64,000 bases of DNA from Thermotoga maritima MSB8 (GTDB lineage Bacteria; Thermotogota; Thermotogae; Thermotogales; Thermotogaceae): positions 324,465-388,464 of the forward strand of contig NC_000853.1 in the NCBI RefSeq assembly GCF_000008545.1. The letters are read 5' to 3'. This document shows, piece by piece, positions 17,551 through 25,642 of this stretch. A program made the translations under genes and the position numbers. The notes under the pieces are model-generated. The model was not told the origin of the DNA and made no database searches. It saw only the letters and a list, made by a program, of their open reading frames with translations. Position 1 is the stretch's first letter; each line of letters starts with the position of its first letter.

Positions 17551-17754
17551 ATGAGGTACGTTCTCTATGTTCCAGATATTTCCTGCAATCACTGCAAAAT
17601 GAGAATTTCGAAGGCGCTGGAAGAATTGGGTGTTAAAAACTACGAGGTGAGTGTGGAAGAGAAGAAGGTGGTCGTTGAAACGGAAAATCTGGACAGTGTT
17701 CTGAAGAAACTCGAGGAGATCGACTATCCGGTGGAGAGTTACCAGGAAGTCTGA
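17551..17754 (+). CDS. copZ: HMA-domain copper chaperone, CopZ-like
   Basis: A 67-residue ferredoxin-like heavy-metal-associated domain with metal site ISCNHC (Cys12, Cys15), then the betaalphabetabetaalphabeta pattern VKNYEVSVEEKKVVVETE. It probably hands Cu(I) to the HMA domain of CopA. ATG follows GAGGAGGTG. It is the last gene of the metal operon and overlaps the convergent ThuA-like gene by 16 bp. Confidence 0.85.
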   Translation: MRYVLYVPDISCNHCKMRISKALEELGVKNYEVSVEEKKVVVETENLDSVLKKLEEIDYPVESYQEV

Positions 17755-18323
17755 TTAACAAAGGTGTTGAGAACTTTTTTCAAAAAATCTCTAAAGACCT
17801 GATCCTTCAGGCCCTCGCTGTGAGCAGGTGTGAGGGCCAGTATTTTTCCGTTGTGGTATCTTCTCCTCCAGCCCGCAATGGAAGTTCCATCGTCCGACTC
17901 GCTCCAGAGGAATATCTCTACATCGGAATACAGATCCACGAAATAGTGTTCATCCACGAGTTCAAATTCGATGTCCTTGCCGTAGTATCTCACTTTCTTC
18001 TGAGGTGGATGGTGGATGAACCTTCCTCCAACGAGTCCGTTGTAACTCTCTGGAAAACGTGCAAGGCCGGAGTGCCAGACGAAAAGTTTTCCTCCAGATC
18101 TCACATAATCTACCAGGATCTTGATGTCTCCCTCTTTAAGCCATGGTGTTTCATCATCGAGAAGGTTCCATCGTCCTATGACAACAAGATCTGGGAGTTT
18201 TCTGATCTCCGGGAAATCCTCAGGACGAAGATCATTAATCTCACAGTTTAAGGCATACTTCAAAGTTTCCAGAAAGAGATCGTGATCGTGGTACTTATCT
18301 CCAAGAAAAGAAAAAGCTGTCAT
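17739..18323 (-). CDS. ThuA-like domain protein
   Basis: A 194-residue protein of the ThuA (class I glutamine amidotransferase-like) fold. Visible landmarks are LVDYVRSGGKLFVWHSG, GGRFIHHPP and LTPAHSEG, which match the family's conserved His-containing loops. ThuA proteins occur in sugar utilisation clusters, for example trehalose ketosugar pathways, but their reaction is poorly defined. ATG follows GAGGAGGGG. It is divergent from the TRAP transporter operon, so the two probably share a role in sugar or sugar-acid use. Confidence 0.7.
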   Translation of the reverse strand: MTAFSFLGDKYHDHDLFLETLKYALNCEINDLRPEDFPEIRKLPDLVVIGRWNLLDDETPWLKEGDIKILVDYVRSGGKLFVWHSGLARFPESYNGLVGGRFIHHPPQKKVRYYGKDIEFELVDEHYFVDLYSDVEIFLWSESDDGTSIAGWRRRYHNGKILALTPAHSEGLKDQVFRDFLKKVLNTFVNQTSW

Positions 18324-18380
18324 CTCAACCCCTCCTCATCAGTATCCTATCACCACGTTATGTAACAAAAATATTAACCA

Positions 18381-18409
18381 TTGACTTCCAATTCGATTTA
18401 GACATAAGA
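18381..18409 (+). promoter_or_regulatory. candidate promoter of the TRAP operon
   Basis: TTGACT (18381-18386), 17 bp, then ATAAGA (18404-18409), upstream of GAGGAGGTG and the dctP ATG. The -10 match is weak. A small GTTA-TG-TAAC dyad (18357-18366) precedes it. Confidence 0.45.
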
Positions 18410-18441
18410 AAAAAATATTTTTAACGAGGAGGTGTGGATTA

Positions 18442-19452
18442 ATGAGTAGAAGGCTTCTTCTGATCCTAGTCTTGGGTGTATTTTTGGTGTCAGCGGTATT
18501 TGGCGCGAAGTACACACTGAGATTTGGACACGTTCTTGCTCCAGGTGAACCGTACCATCAGGCGTTTCTGAAATGGGCCAAAGCAGTTGAAGAGAAAACG
18601 AACGGCGACGTTAGAATTGAGGTTTTCCCGAGCTCTCAGCTCGGAGTGGAAGAGGACATCATCGAACAGATCAGAATGGGAGCACCTGTGGGATGGAACA
18701 CGGACTCTGCGAGGCTTGGAATGTACGTTAAAGACATCGGTGTCATGAATCTTGCATACTTCATCGACTTCATGGGTGCAAAAACTCCTGAAGAGGCAAT
18801 TGAGGTTCTGAAGAAGATCAAACAGTCTCCGACAATGCAGAAGTGGTTGAAGGAACTTGAACAGAGATTCGGCATAAAAGTTCTCTCCTTCTATTGGGTG
18901 CAGGGTTACAGACACTTTGTGACAAACAAACCTATCAGGAAACCGGAAGATCTGAATGGCTTGAGAATCAGAACTCCCGGTGCACCAGCATGGCAGGAAT
19001 CCATAAGATCTCTCGGCGCTATCCCTGTTGCTGTCAACTTCGGAGAGATCTACACAGCGGTTCAGACAAGAGCAGTTGATGGAGCGGAACTCACCTACGC
19101 AAATGTTTACAACGGCGGTCTCTACGAAGTTTTGAAGTACATGTCTGAAACAGGTCATTTCCTTCTCATCAACTTCGAAATCGTCAGCGCAGACTGGTTC
19201 AACAGCCTGCCTAAGGAATATCAGAAGATTATTGAGGAAGAGATGGACAAAGCGGGAATCGAAGTCTCTCTCAAAATCATGAAAGAACTCGAAGAAGAAT
19301 ACAAACAGAAGTGTATCGAAAAGGGTATGGCAGTGATACCAGCTTCTGAAATCGACAAGGAGGCTTTCATGGAAAAGGCAAAACAGGCTTACAAAAATCT
19401 CGGTCTTGAGAATGCCCTCAACCAGCTGATCAAGGAAGTGAAGGGAGAGTAA
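18442..19452 (+). CDS. dctP: TRAP transporter solute-binding protein DctP
   Basis: Extracytoplasmic binding protein of a TRAP (Na+-coupled) transporter for organic or sugar acids. 336 residues: signal peptide 1-21 (RRLLLILVLGVFLVSAVFGA), then LRFGHVLAPGEPYHQAF. The DctP signature GLRIRTPGAPAWQESIRSLGAIPV carries the carboxylate-binding Arg. T. maritima has a structurally studied homologue (TM0322). ATG 18442 follows GAGGAGGTG. The downstream SDR and 2-hydroxyacid dehydrogenase suggest a hydroxy- or sugar-acid ligand, which is inference. Confidence 0.9.
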   Translation: MSRRLLLILVLGVFLVSAVFGAKYTLRFGHVLAPGEPYHQAFLKWAKAVEEKTNGDVRIEVFPSSQLGVEEDIIEQIRMGAPVGWNTDSARLGMYVKDIGVMNLAYFIDFMGAKTPEEAIEVLKKIKQSPTMQKWLKELEQRFGIKVLSFYWVQGYRHFVTNKPIRKPEDLNGLRIRTPGAPAWQESIRSLGAIPVAVNFGEIYTAVQTRAVDGAELTYANVYNGGLYEVLKYMSETGHFLLINFEIVSADWFNSLPKEYQKIIEEEMDKAGIEVSLKIMKELEEEYKQKCIEKGMAVIPASEIDKEAFMEKAKQAYKNLGLENALNQLIKEVKGE

Positions 19453-19463
19453 TTATTAACTTA

Positions 19464-19491
19464 CCCGGCCCTTTCTGGGTCGGGCTTTCTT
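19464..19491 (+). terminator. intercistronic attenuating terminator
   Basis: CCCGGCCC-TTTCT-GGGTCGGG (one G-U pair) followed by CTTTCTTT lies between dctP and dctQ. It would allow more binding protein than membrane subunits to be made. Confidence 0.75.
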
Positions 19492-19520
19492 TCACTCTAA
19501 TTCAGACAGAGGTGAGAGAC

Positions 19521-19989
19521 GTGAAAAAAGTGGACCAAATTCTTTTGAAGTTTGAGAAGCACGCCGCCAAGATTCTCCTTATGGCTATGATTGTTCTTGT
19601 CTTTGCTTCAGGGGTTGCCAGATTTCTAAAGCACCCAATAAACTGGGCTGTTGATATGAGTAGTTTTCTCTTTGCCTGGGCTTGTTTCTTTGCAGTCGAT
19701 GTAGCCTGGCGTGAAAACAAAATGATGTCGGTGGATATACTTGTGAAGAAATTCTCCGAAAGAACTCAGAATAGTGAATTACCTTATCATTCTTGCCTTC
19801 ATTGTTTATCTCATTGTGTGGGGCTTTTATCTTTCCTATAAAACAAGATACAGAACCTTCGTAGGGATACCGAACTTTAGCTACACGTGGGTTACACTTA
19901 GTGTTCCTGTTGGTGCGATTCTGCTCTTCAGAACAACTGTACTGAAGCTGATAGGAGAATTCAGAGGCAACAAGAAGGAGGAAAGATGA
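19521..19989 (+). pseudogene. dctQ: TRAP small membrane subunit DctQ, frameshifted
   Basis: The small four-helix subunit that joins DctM to form the permease. The N-terminal part (GTG 19521, ribosome site AGAGGTGAG) reads well through WRENKMMSVDILVKKFSERTQ. It then runs into frame-shifted residues and stops at 19841. The remainder, starting near NYLIILAFIVYLIVWGFYL and ending at 19989, continues in the +1 frame. Joined, the two halves give a normal DctQ with four helices. The break is near 19768-19774 (CAGAATAGTGAAT); restoring one AT there gives Gln-Asn-Ile-Val-Asn-Tyr. It could be a real mutation or a sequence error. Confidence 0.8.
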
Positions 19990-19990
19990 C

Positions 19991-21274
19991 ATGATCATAG
20001 TTCTCATCGCCTTTGCTGTTTTTCTGATGCTTGGAATGCCTGTTGCCTTTGCTATAGGAATATCCGGGTTTCTCTGGTTTCTCCAACATCCTGAACTACC
20101 TATCACCATTCCGATACAGAGACTGCTTTCTCAAACGGTGAATTTCACGTTGCTTGCTATTCCCATGTTCATTGTGGCTGGAAATGTGATGAATTCTGCT
20201 GGAGTGACGAGAAGACTCCTCGATTTTGCCTCCACCCTCGTTGGTCACATGAGAGGAGGACTCGGTCAGGTTTCAGCTGTTCTTTCCACGTTGATGGGAG
20301 GAGTTTCCGGATCCAGTATTGCAGACGCAGCTATGGAAACAAGGATGCTCGGTCCAGAGATGCTCAAACGAGGTTATCCAAGAGGTTTCGCAGTTGCCGT
20401 GAATGTCTGGACGTCTCTGATCACCCCGATCATTCCCCCTGGTATCGCTTTCATCATTTACGGTACGATCGGTCAGGTCTCTATAGGGAGGCTCTTCGCA
20501 GCAGGAATAGGACCCGGTCTTCTTTTGATGATCGTGTACATGATCACCATATGGTTTGTTGCCAAAAGATTGAATCTTGCACCCGAACGAGAGAGACGAG
20601 CACCGGTAAATGAAGTTTTCAGATCTCTGGGAAAGAGCATCTGGGCTCTTATGTTTCCGGTTTTGCTGATTGTGGGTCTGAGAGGCGGTATCTTTACCCC
20701 TTCAGAGGTTGGTTCCTTCGCGGTTTTGTACGGAATGCTGGTGGGATTCATAATACACAGAGAGATGTCTCTTAAAACCTTTTACTGGGAAACCCTGGAG
20801 AATTCTCTTGGTGATATCGGGAGTGTGATGTTCATACTTTCGATGTCTACAATTTTCGGTTACGGTATGATCTGGGAAAGAATACCGGAAAAGCTCGCGG
20901 AATTTCTCCTGGGAATATCTTCCAATCCAAACGTTCTGATGATAATGATCTCTTTATTCTTGGTTTTTGCCGGTCTGTTTGTCGATGCAACGGCTTTGAT
21001 TCTCATGCTCACGGCAATCTTGCTTCCTGTGGCAGAACAGGTGGGAATAGATCCAGTTCACTTCGGTCTGGTATTCATTTTATCCGCTGCTATGGGTAAC
21101 CAGACACCTCCTGTAGGTGCTTCTATGTACGCAGGTTGCTCGGTACTCGATGCGACTATGGAAGAGTACATACAGGCATCCTGGCCTTTCTTGTTTGTGA
21201 CGATACTGGCGATACTTATAGTCATCTTCTTCCCACAGATCGTATTGTTCATTCCGAATCTCATCTTTGGATGA
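19991..21274 (+). CDS. dctM: TRAP transporter large permease DctM
   Basis: A 427-residue membrane protein with about twelve hydrophobic segments and family motifs VFLMLGMPVAFAIG, GGVSGSSIADAAM, PIIPPGIAFI and GNQTPPVGASMY. It forms the Na+-coupled translocation channel of the TRAP system. ATG 19991 is placed one base after the dctQ stop and uses AAGGAGGAAAG inside the end of dctQ. Its start is therefore tied to translation of the dctQ 3' half, which the frameshift may disturb. Confidence 0.92.
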   Translation: MIIVLIAFAVFLMLGMPVAFAIGISGFLWFLQHPELPITIPIQRLLSQTVNFTLLAIPMFIVAGNVMNSAGVTRRLLDFASTLVGHMRGGLGQVSAVLSTLMGGVSGSSIADAAMETRMLGPEMLKRGYPRGFAVAVNVWTSLITPIIPPGIAFIIYGTIGQVSIGRLFAAGIGPGLLLMIVYMITIWFVAKRLNLAPERERRAPVNEVFRSLGKSIWALMFPVLLIVGLRGGIFTPSEVGSFAVLYGMLVGFIIHREMSLKTFYWETLENSLGDIGSVMFILSMSTIFGYGMIWERIPEKLAEFLLGISSNPNVLMIMISLFLVFAGLFVDATALILMLTAILLPVAEQVGIDPVHFGLVFILSAAMGNQTPPVGASMYAGCSVLDATMEEYIQASWPFLFVTILAILIVIFFPQIVLFIPNLIFG

Positions 21275-21289
21275 GGAGGGAGCAGAGAT

Positions 21290-22045
21290 ATGAATTTCCA
21301 GGGAAAAGTGGTTTTAATAACAGGAGCAGGTTCCGGTATTGGAAAGAAAGCAGCCGTTATGTTCGCAGAAAGAGGGGCAAAAGTAGCGATCAACGATATC
21401 TCTGAAGAAAAAGGAAAAGAAACTGTGGAGCTGATAAAGAGCATGGGAGGAGAAGCTGCGTTTATCTTCGGAGATGTAGCGAAAGATGCAGAACAGATAG
21501 TGAAGAAAACGGTGGAAACGTTCGGAAGGCTCGACATCCTGGTGAACAACGCTGGCATCGTACCTTATGGAAACATAGAAGAGACTTCGGAGGAAGATTT
21601 TGATAAAACAATGGCTGTGAATGTCAAAGGGCCTTTTCTTCTCTCAAAATATGCCGTTGAGCAGATGAAAAAGCAGGGCGGAGGAGTCATTGTAAACGTT
21701 TCCTCCGAAGCAGGACTCATAGGAATTCCAAGAAGGTGTGTCTACAGTGTTTCAAAAGCTGCACTCCTGGGACTTACAAGATCTCTTGCCGTCGATTACG
21801 TCGATTATGGAATCAGGGTCAACGCGGTGTGCCCGGGTACCACTCAGTCTGAGGGACTCATGGCGAGGGTGAAGGCTTCTCCAAATCCAGAAGAACTCCT
21901 GAAAAAAATGACCTCCAGGATCCCTATGAAGAGACTGGGAAAAGAGGAGGAAATCGCCTTCGCGATCCTCTTTGCAGCGTGTGACGAAGCCGGATTTATG
22001 ACGGGCAGTATCATAAACATAGATGGAGGTTCTACCGCTGTATGA
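21290..22045 (+). CDS. short-chain dehydrogenase/reductase
   Basis: A 251-residue classical SDR: TGAGSGIG cofactor motif (11-18), NNAG at 86-89, and catalytic Asn111, Ser139, Tyr152 and Lys156 (YSVSK). The Asp after beta 2 (INDIS) favours NAD over NADP. The substrate is probably a sugar, polyol or hydroxy acid imported by the TRAP system 15 bp upstream. Ribosome site GAGGAGGGAG. Confidence 0.85.
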   Translation: MNFQGKVVLITGAGSGIGKKAAVMFAERGAKVAINDISEEKGKETVELIKSMGGEAAFIFGDVAKDAEQIVKKTVETFGRLDILVNNAGIVPYGNIEETSEEDFDKTMAVNVKGPFLLSKYAVEQMKKQGGGVIVNVSSEAGLIGIPRRCVYSVSKAALLGLTRSLAVDYVDYGIRVNAVCPGTTQSEGLMARVKASPNPEELLKKMTSRIPMKRLGKEEEIAFAILFAACDEAGFMTGSIINIDGGSTAV

Positions 22046-22057
22046 GGAGGTCTTAGT

Positions 22058-22900
22058 GTGGATGTTATTCAGAGGATAAAGGAAAAATACGATGAGTTCA
22101 CGAATGCAGAGAAAAAAATAGCTGATACCATCCTTTCTGATCCGAAGGGAATTATAGAGAGTTCCATCAGCGATCTCAGTGAAAAAGCAGGTGTGAAGAG
22201 TGAAGCTTCCGTCGTGAAGTTTTACAAAAAACTGGGGTTAAACAGCTTTCAGCAGTTCAAGGTGCTTTTAGCCCAGAGTATCTCCAGGGCACCGCTCGAG
22301 ATCGTCTACGAAGATGTCTCAAGTGAGGACGATACGAAAACCATCACGGAAAAGATATTCAAAGCAACAGTGAGGGCCATCCTGGATACACTGAACTGGC
22401 TGGATATCGATTCCATTGAAAGAACCGTCGATCTGTTCAAAAACGCTCAGAGGATCATATTCATTGGTTTTGCAGCTTCGGCCGCCGTTGCCTTCGATGC
22501 GTTTCATAAATTCACAAGAATTGGAAAAAACTGTCTGTTTTCCAACGATGAACACATCATAGCAGCCATTCTTGCCACAGCCTCACCAAGCGATCTGCTG
22601 GTTGCCATATCGCACACTGGAGAAACGATCTCCGTGGTGAACTTCGCTAAGAAAGCGAAAGAAATGAAAATGCCAGTTGTTACAATCACAGGGAATAGAA
22701 AATCCACGCTCGCGAAGTACTCAGATGTTGTTCTTGCCACCAATACGAAAGAAACGAAAATAAGAACCGATGCAATGACTTCGAGGATAGTCCAGCTTGT
22801 GATTCTTGACACGATATACACACTCTTAGCAGCAAGAGATCCAAGGGCAATAGAAAATCTCAACAAGAGTAGACTCGCAGTCTCAGAATTGAAGTACTGA
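22058..22900 (+). CDS. RpiR-family transcriptional regulator (HTH + SIS)
   Basis: A 280-residue regulator. The N-terminal RpiR HTH (about 1-75) includes FTNAEKKIADTIL and SEASVVKFYKKLGLNSFQQF. The C-terminal SIS domain (about 115-260) binds a sugar phosphate and includes FAASAAVAFDAFHKF and VAISHTGETISVV. It is the obvious candidate regulator of the TRAP/dehydrogenase operon that contains it. GTG 22058 lies seven bases after GAGGAGG, 12 bp after the SDR stop. Confidence 0.88.
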   Translation: MDVIQRIKEKYDEFTNAEKKIADTILSDPKGIIESSISDLSEKAGVKSEASVVKFYKKLGLNSFQQFKVLLAQSISRAPLEIVYEDVSSEDDTKTITEKIFKATVRAILDTLNWLDIDSIERTVDLFKNAQRIIFIGFAASAAVAFDAFHKFTRIGKNCLFSNDEHIIAAILATASPSDLLVAISHTGETISVVNFAKKAKEMKMPVVTITGNRKSTLAKYSDVVLATNTKETKIRTDAMTSRIVQLVILDTIYTLLAARDPRAIENLNKSRLAVSELKY

Positions 22901-22917
22901 ACCTGGAGGGGGAAGAT

Positions 22918-23901
22918 ATGAAAAAAATATTGATCGTGACACGAACCTTCGGAAAGTACTCTCAGGAACCTGTCGAATTCCTCAGAAAGGAAGGTTTCGA
23001 AATAATAAGATCCGATACTATAGACCCTGACATCCTGAAGGAAGTAGATGCTTTGATTGTGGGAACACACCCAGTAACAGCGGAAATGGTAGAAAACTCC
23101 AGTCTCAAGATCATAGCAAAGCACGGTGTGGGAGTGGACAACATAGATTTGGAAGCTGCCACGAAGAAAGGTATTCCCGTTACCATCACAGCCGGTGCGA
23201 ATTCCCTTTCTGTTGCGGAACTTACAATCGCTTTCATCTTCGCACTGAGTAGGGGACTTGTATGGGCTCATAACAAACTGTTTCTCGAAAGAAGATGGGA
23301 AGGAACGGTGGGACAGGAAGTTTCTGGAAAAACACTGGGTGTGGTGGGGTTTGGCTCGATAGGAAGAGAAGTGGTTAAAAAGGCTGTCTGCCTTGGAATG
23401 AACGTACTGGTCTATGATCCTTACGTGAGCAAAGATAGTGTTAGATTACTGGAAGCCACCCCTGTTGATGATCTGGAACAGCTTTTGAAGGAAAGCGATT
23501 TCGTCTCACTCCATGTTCCGCTGAACGAAAGTACAAAGAACATGATAGGAGAAAGAGAACTTTCACTCATGAAGAAATCTGCTTTTTTGATCAACACCTC
23601 CCGCGGAGAGCTGGTGGATGAAGAAGCGCTTGTGAAAGCTTTGAAAGAAGGAAGAATAGCGGGTGCAGCCTTGGACGTCTTTTCTGAAGAACCTCCAGAT
23701 GCCAATTCACCTCTTTTCGAATGTCCCAATCTCATCACCACGGCGCATATAGGTGCACACACAAAGGAAGCCATCTTCAGAATGAACATGATGGCCGCCC
23801 AATCTATTGTGGATTTCTTCAAAGGTAGAATACCAAGGTACGTGGTGAATAAAGAAGTGATCCGAATTTTGAAAGAAAAGGGTTATCAGGAAATATCTTG
23901 A
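22918..23901 (+). CDS. D-isomer-specific 2-hydroxyacid dehydrogenase (SerA-like)
   Basis: A 327-residue NAD-dependent dehydrogenase with VVGFGSIGR (142-150) and the catalytic set Arg229 (NTSRGELVD), Glu258 (EEPPD) and His277 (TTAHIGAH). It lacks the C-terminal ACT/ASB domains of many SerA proteins. It could be a phosphoglycerate dehydrogenase, but its place behind TRAP, SDR and RpiR genes fits catabolic oxidation of a hydroxy acid equally well. Ribosome site TGGAGGGGG. Its stop codon lies inside the -35 box of the tRNA promoter. Confidence 0.8.
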   Translation: MKKILIVTRTFGKYSQEPVEFLRKEGFEIIRSDTIDPDILKEVDALIVGTHPVTAEMVENSSLKIIAKHGVGVDNIDLEAATKKGIPVTITAGANSLSVAELTIAFIFALSRGLVWAHNKLFLERRWEGTVGQEVSGKTLGVVGFGSIGREVVKKAVCLGMNVLVYDPYVSKDSVRLLEATPVDDLEQLLKESDFVSLHVPLNESTKNMIGERELSLMKKSAFLINTSRGELVDEEALVKALKEGRIAGAALDVFSEEPPDANSPLFECPNLITTAHIGAHTKEAIFRMNMMAAQSIVDFFKGRIPRYVVNKEVIRILKEKGYQEIS

Positions 23902-23926
23902 ATAGAAAAGGTTCGTGTGTTAAAAT
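23898..23926 (+). promoter_or_regulatory. promoter of tRNA-Thr
   Basis: TTGAAT (23898-23903), 17 bp, TAAAAT (23921-23926). Transcription should start about 8 bp before the tRNA 5' end. Confidence 0.8.
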
Positions 23927-23940
23927 AACCACAGAGGCGA

Positions 23941-24017
23941 GCAGGCGTAGCTTCAAGCGGTGGAGCGCCGCCTTGGTAAGGCGGAGGGTGTGGGTTCGAG
24001 TCCCACCGCCTGCTCCA
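23941..24017 (+). tRNA. tRNA-Thr (anticodon GGT)
   Basis: 77 bases with encoded CCA. Acceptor stem GCAGGCG/CGCCTGC with T discriminator, D stem GCTT/GAGC with one G-U pair, anticodon stem CCGCC/GGCGG with loop TTGGTAA giving anticodon GGT, and T arm GTGGG-TTCGAGT-CCCAC. No terminator is seen after it; the methyltransferase start codon lies 33 bases downstream. Confidence 0.95.
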
Positions 24018-24050
24018 TTTTCTATTTTCCTATCCCCAGGGGATGACATT

Positions 24051-24977
24051 GTGAAGAGAAGAAAATCAACAAGAACCAGTTCTTTTGGAGTAAAAGGCCG
24101 GGAAAGCCATGATTCATCTCCATTTTATAGTAGAGCGATCTATTCCAACTTTTCCCTTCCAAAACCTTCAGAGGAAGATCTCATCGAGAACCCACTTCCT
24201 GAAAATCTCTTAGACAAGGTCATTGAGGGGGATGCCAGAGAAGTTCTGAAAAAAATACCTGACTGTTCGATACATCTCATGGTGACTTCACCTCCGTACA
24301 ATGTAGGGAAAGAATACGATGAAGATATGACTCTTGATGAATACCTTGAATTCATAGAAGAAATCATGAAAGAAGTGTACAGGGTTCTCGTCTGGGGTGG
24401 AAGAGCCTGTTTTAATGTAGCAAATCTTGGAAGAAAACCGTACATTCCTCTTCATGCGTATCTCATCCATTTGTTTGAAAAGATAGGCTTTTTGATACGT
24501 GGAGAGATCATTTGGGACAAAGGGGAAGCGGTGAGTGGTTCTTCGACTGCGTGGGGTTCGTGGATGTCTCCTGTAAATCCCGTGCTAAGAGATCAACACG
24601 AATATATAATTGTAATGAGTAAAGGAGATCTAAAGCGAAGAAAACCCAGTGATAGAGAAGCAAAATCAACAATAACAAGGGAAGAATTTTTAGAATTCAC
24701 AAGGAGTGTGTGGAAATTTCCACCAGAGTCAGCTAAGAGAGTAGGACATCCTGCCCCCTTTCCTGAGGAACTTCCTTACCGTTGTATACAGCTCTACACC
24801 TTTAAAGGAGATGTCGTTCTCGATCCTTTTGCTGGTGTAGGAACAACTTGTGTGGCTGCCGTTAAAACAGGACGGCATTTTGTTGGAATAGAGATAAATC
24901 CCGAATACGTAAAAAAGGCCGAAGAAAGGGTAAAGGATATTCTCAGCAAACCTACTCTTTTTGAAGATCACTGTTGA
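24051..24977 (+). CDS. beta-class DNA methyltransferase (N4-cytosine or N6-adenine)
   Basis: A 308-residue type II DNA methyltransferase. The catalytic motif TSPPYNVGK precedes the SAM-binding motif DPFAGVGTT, the beta-class order; the TSPPY form is common in N4-cytosine enzymes. GTG 24051 follows AGGGGATGA; the open frame upstream merely runs through the tRNA. It is convergent with, and overlaps by 10 bp, the endonuclease-like gene, as in type II modification/restriction pairs. Both genes are more AT-rich than their neighbours, suggesting transfer. Thermotoga and other thermophiles carry CGCG-specific ThaI/TneDI-type systems; whether this is one cannot be read directly. Confidence 0.85.
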   Translation: MKRRKSTRTSSFGVKGRESHDSSPFYSRAIYSNFSLPKPSEEDLIENPLPENLLDKVIEGDAREVLKKIPDCSIHLMVTSPPYNVGKEYDEDMTLDEYLEFIEEIMKEVYRVLVWGGRACFNVANLGRKPYIPLHAYLIHLFEKIGFLIRGEIIWDKGEAVSGSSTAWGSWMSPVNPVLRDQHEYIIVMSKGDLKRRKPSDREAKSTITREEFLEFTRSVWKFPPESAKRVGHPAPFPEELPYRCIQLYTFKGDVVLDPFAGVGTTCVAAVKTGRHFVGIEINPEYVKKAEERVKDILSKPTLFEDHC

Positions 24978-25642
24978 TATTTTTCTATCAACTCTTTTAT
25001 GAGATCGTACCATCCTTTGAAATATTCTTCTTTTGCTTTGAGTATCAATTCAACGGGAAAAGGTTTGTAATCGATCTCTAAATAGTTTTCCTCTTTTTTT
25101 GAAAGCTCGATCAATCTTTTTACAGTAGAACTCTTCAATCCAAAACCACGCGGGTTTGTGTTGCTGCTCGGGAGTGAGTAGTACTCCTCCAACTTTGATT
25201 CATTTTTTTCTACTTCTCTCTGTAGGTCTCTCAATTTTTCTAAATCAATAACGCATAGTATTATTTTGTCTTTGTTTCTTGCAATGTAGAATATATCTGC
25301 CTGGAAGTTGAAAGTTAAAATTCTATCTTTGGTTGGGAATCCATCCCATGCTATTTTAACGTCGGAAAATCCTTCAGTTGTTTTTATACTGTACCTCTTT
25401 GTTGAGTCGTCTTGAAAAGTTATTTCAATATCCCAGTTTCTTTCTGTGTCTGGGGCTTGATTAACGGATTTTATGAAGTGTGAAAGTTCTTTTCTTATCA
25501 TCTCAACTATGAAATTCTCACGCCTTTTACCTACATCGGGAGCTCTTCCTTCAAAATAAAAGATATCCCATGCTTTTCCAAGGATATCGATTCTCTCTTT
25601 GTTCTTTTTGAAAATATCAATGAGAGGATCCGTTTTTCTCAT
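24968..25642 (-). CDS. putative type II restriction endonuclease partner
   Basis: A 224-residue protein with no obvious match except by context. A possible PD-(D/E)xK core is seen as NWDIEITF (Asp71, Glu73) followed by YSIKTTEG (Lys87). The C-terminal half is charged and helical. ATG 25642 has the strong ribosome site GGAGGGGGAG and overlaps the amidohydrolase end by 26 bp, so it is the last gene of the leftward pyrimidine operon. Tail-to-tail overlap with the methyltransferase is the main argument for a restriction role; a ThaI-family enzyme is the best guess. Confidence 0.65.
   Translation of the reverse strand: MRKTDPLIDIFKKNKERIDILGKAWDIFYFEGRAPDVGKRRENFIVEMIRKELSHFIKSVNQAPDTERNWDIEITFQDDSTKRYSIKTTEGFSDVKIAWDGFPTKDRILTFNFQADIFYIARNKDKIILCVIDLEKLRDLQREVEKNESKLEEYYSLPSSNTNPRGFGLKSSTVKRLIELSKKEENYLEIDYKPFPVELILKAKEEYFKGWYDLIKELIEKYQQ

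Noticed and set aside
19760-19780. Programmed ribosomal frameshift in dctQ
   Set aside because: No slippery heptamer or downstream stimulatory structure is visible; a simple AT loss explains it better.
23898-24050. In-frame extension of the DNA methyltransferase upstream of 24051
   Set aside because: It runs through the tRNA-Thr gene and its promoter; the GTG at 24051 has its own ribosome site.
24051-25642. Assigning CGCG specificity to the restriction-modification pair
   Set aside because: Such systems are known in thermophiles including Thermotoga, but nothing in these sequences alone proves the target; left as a hypothesis.
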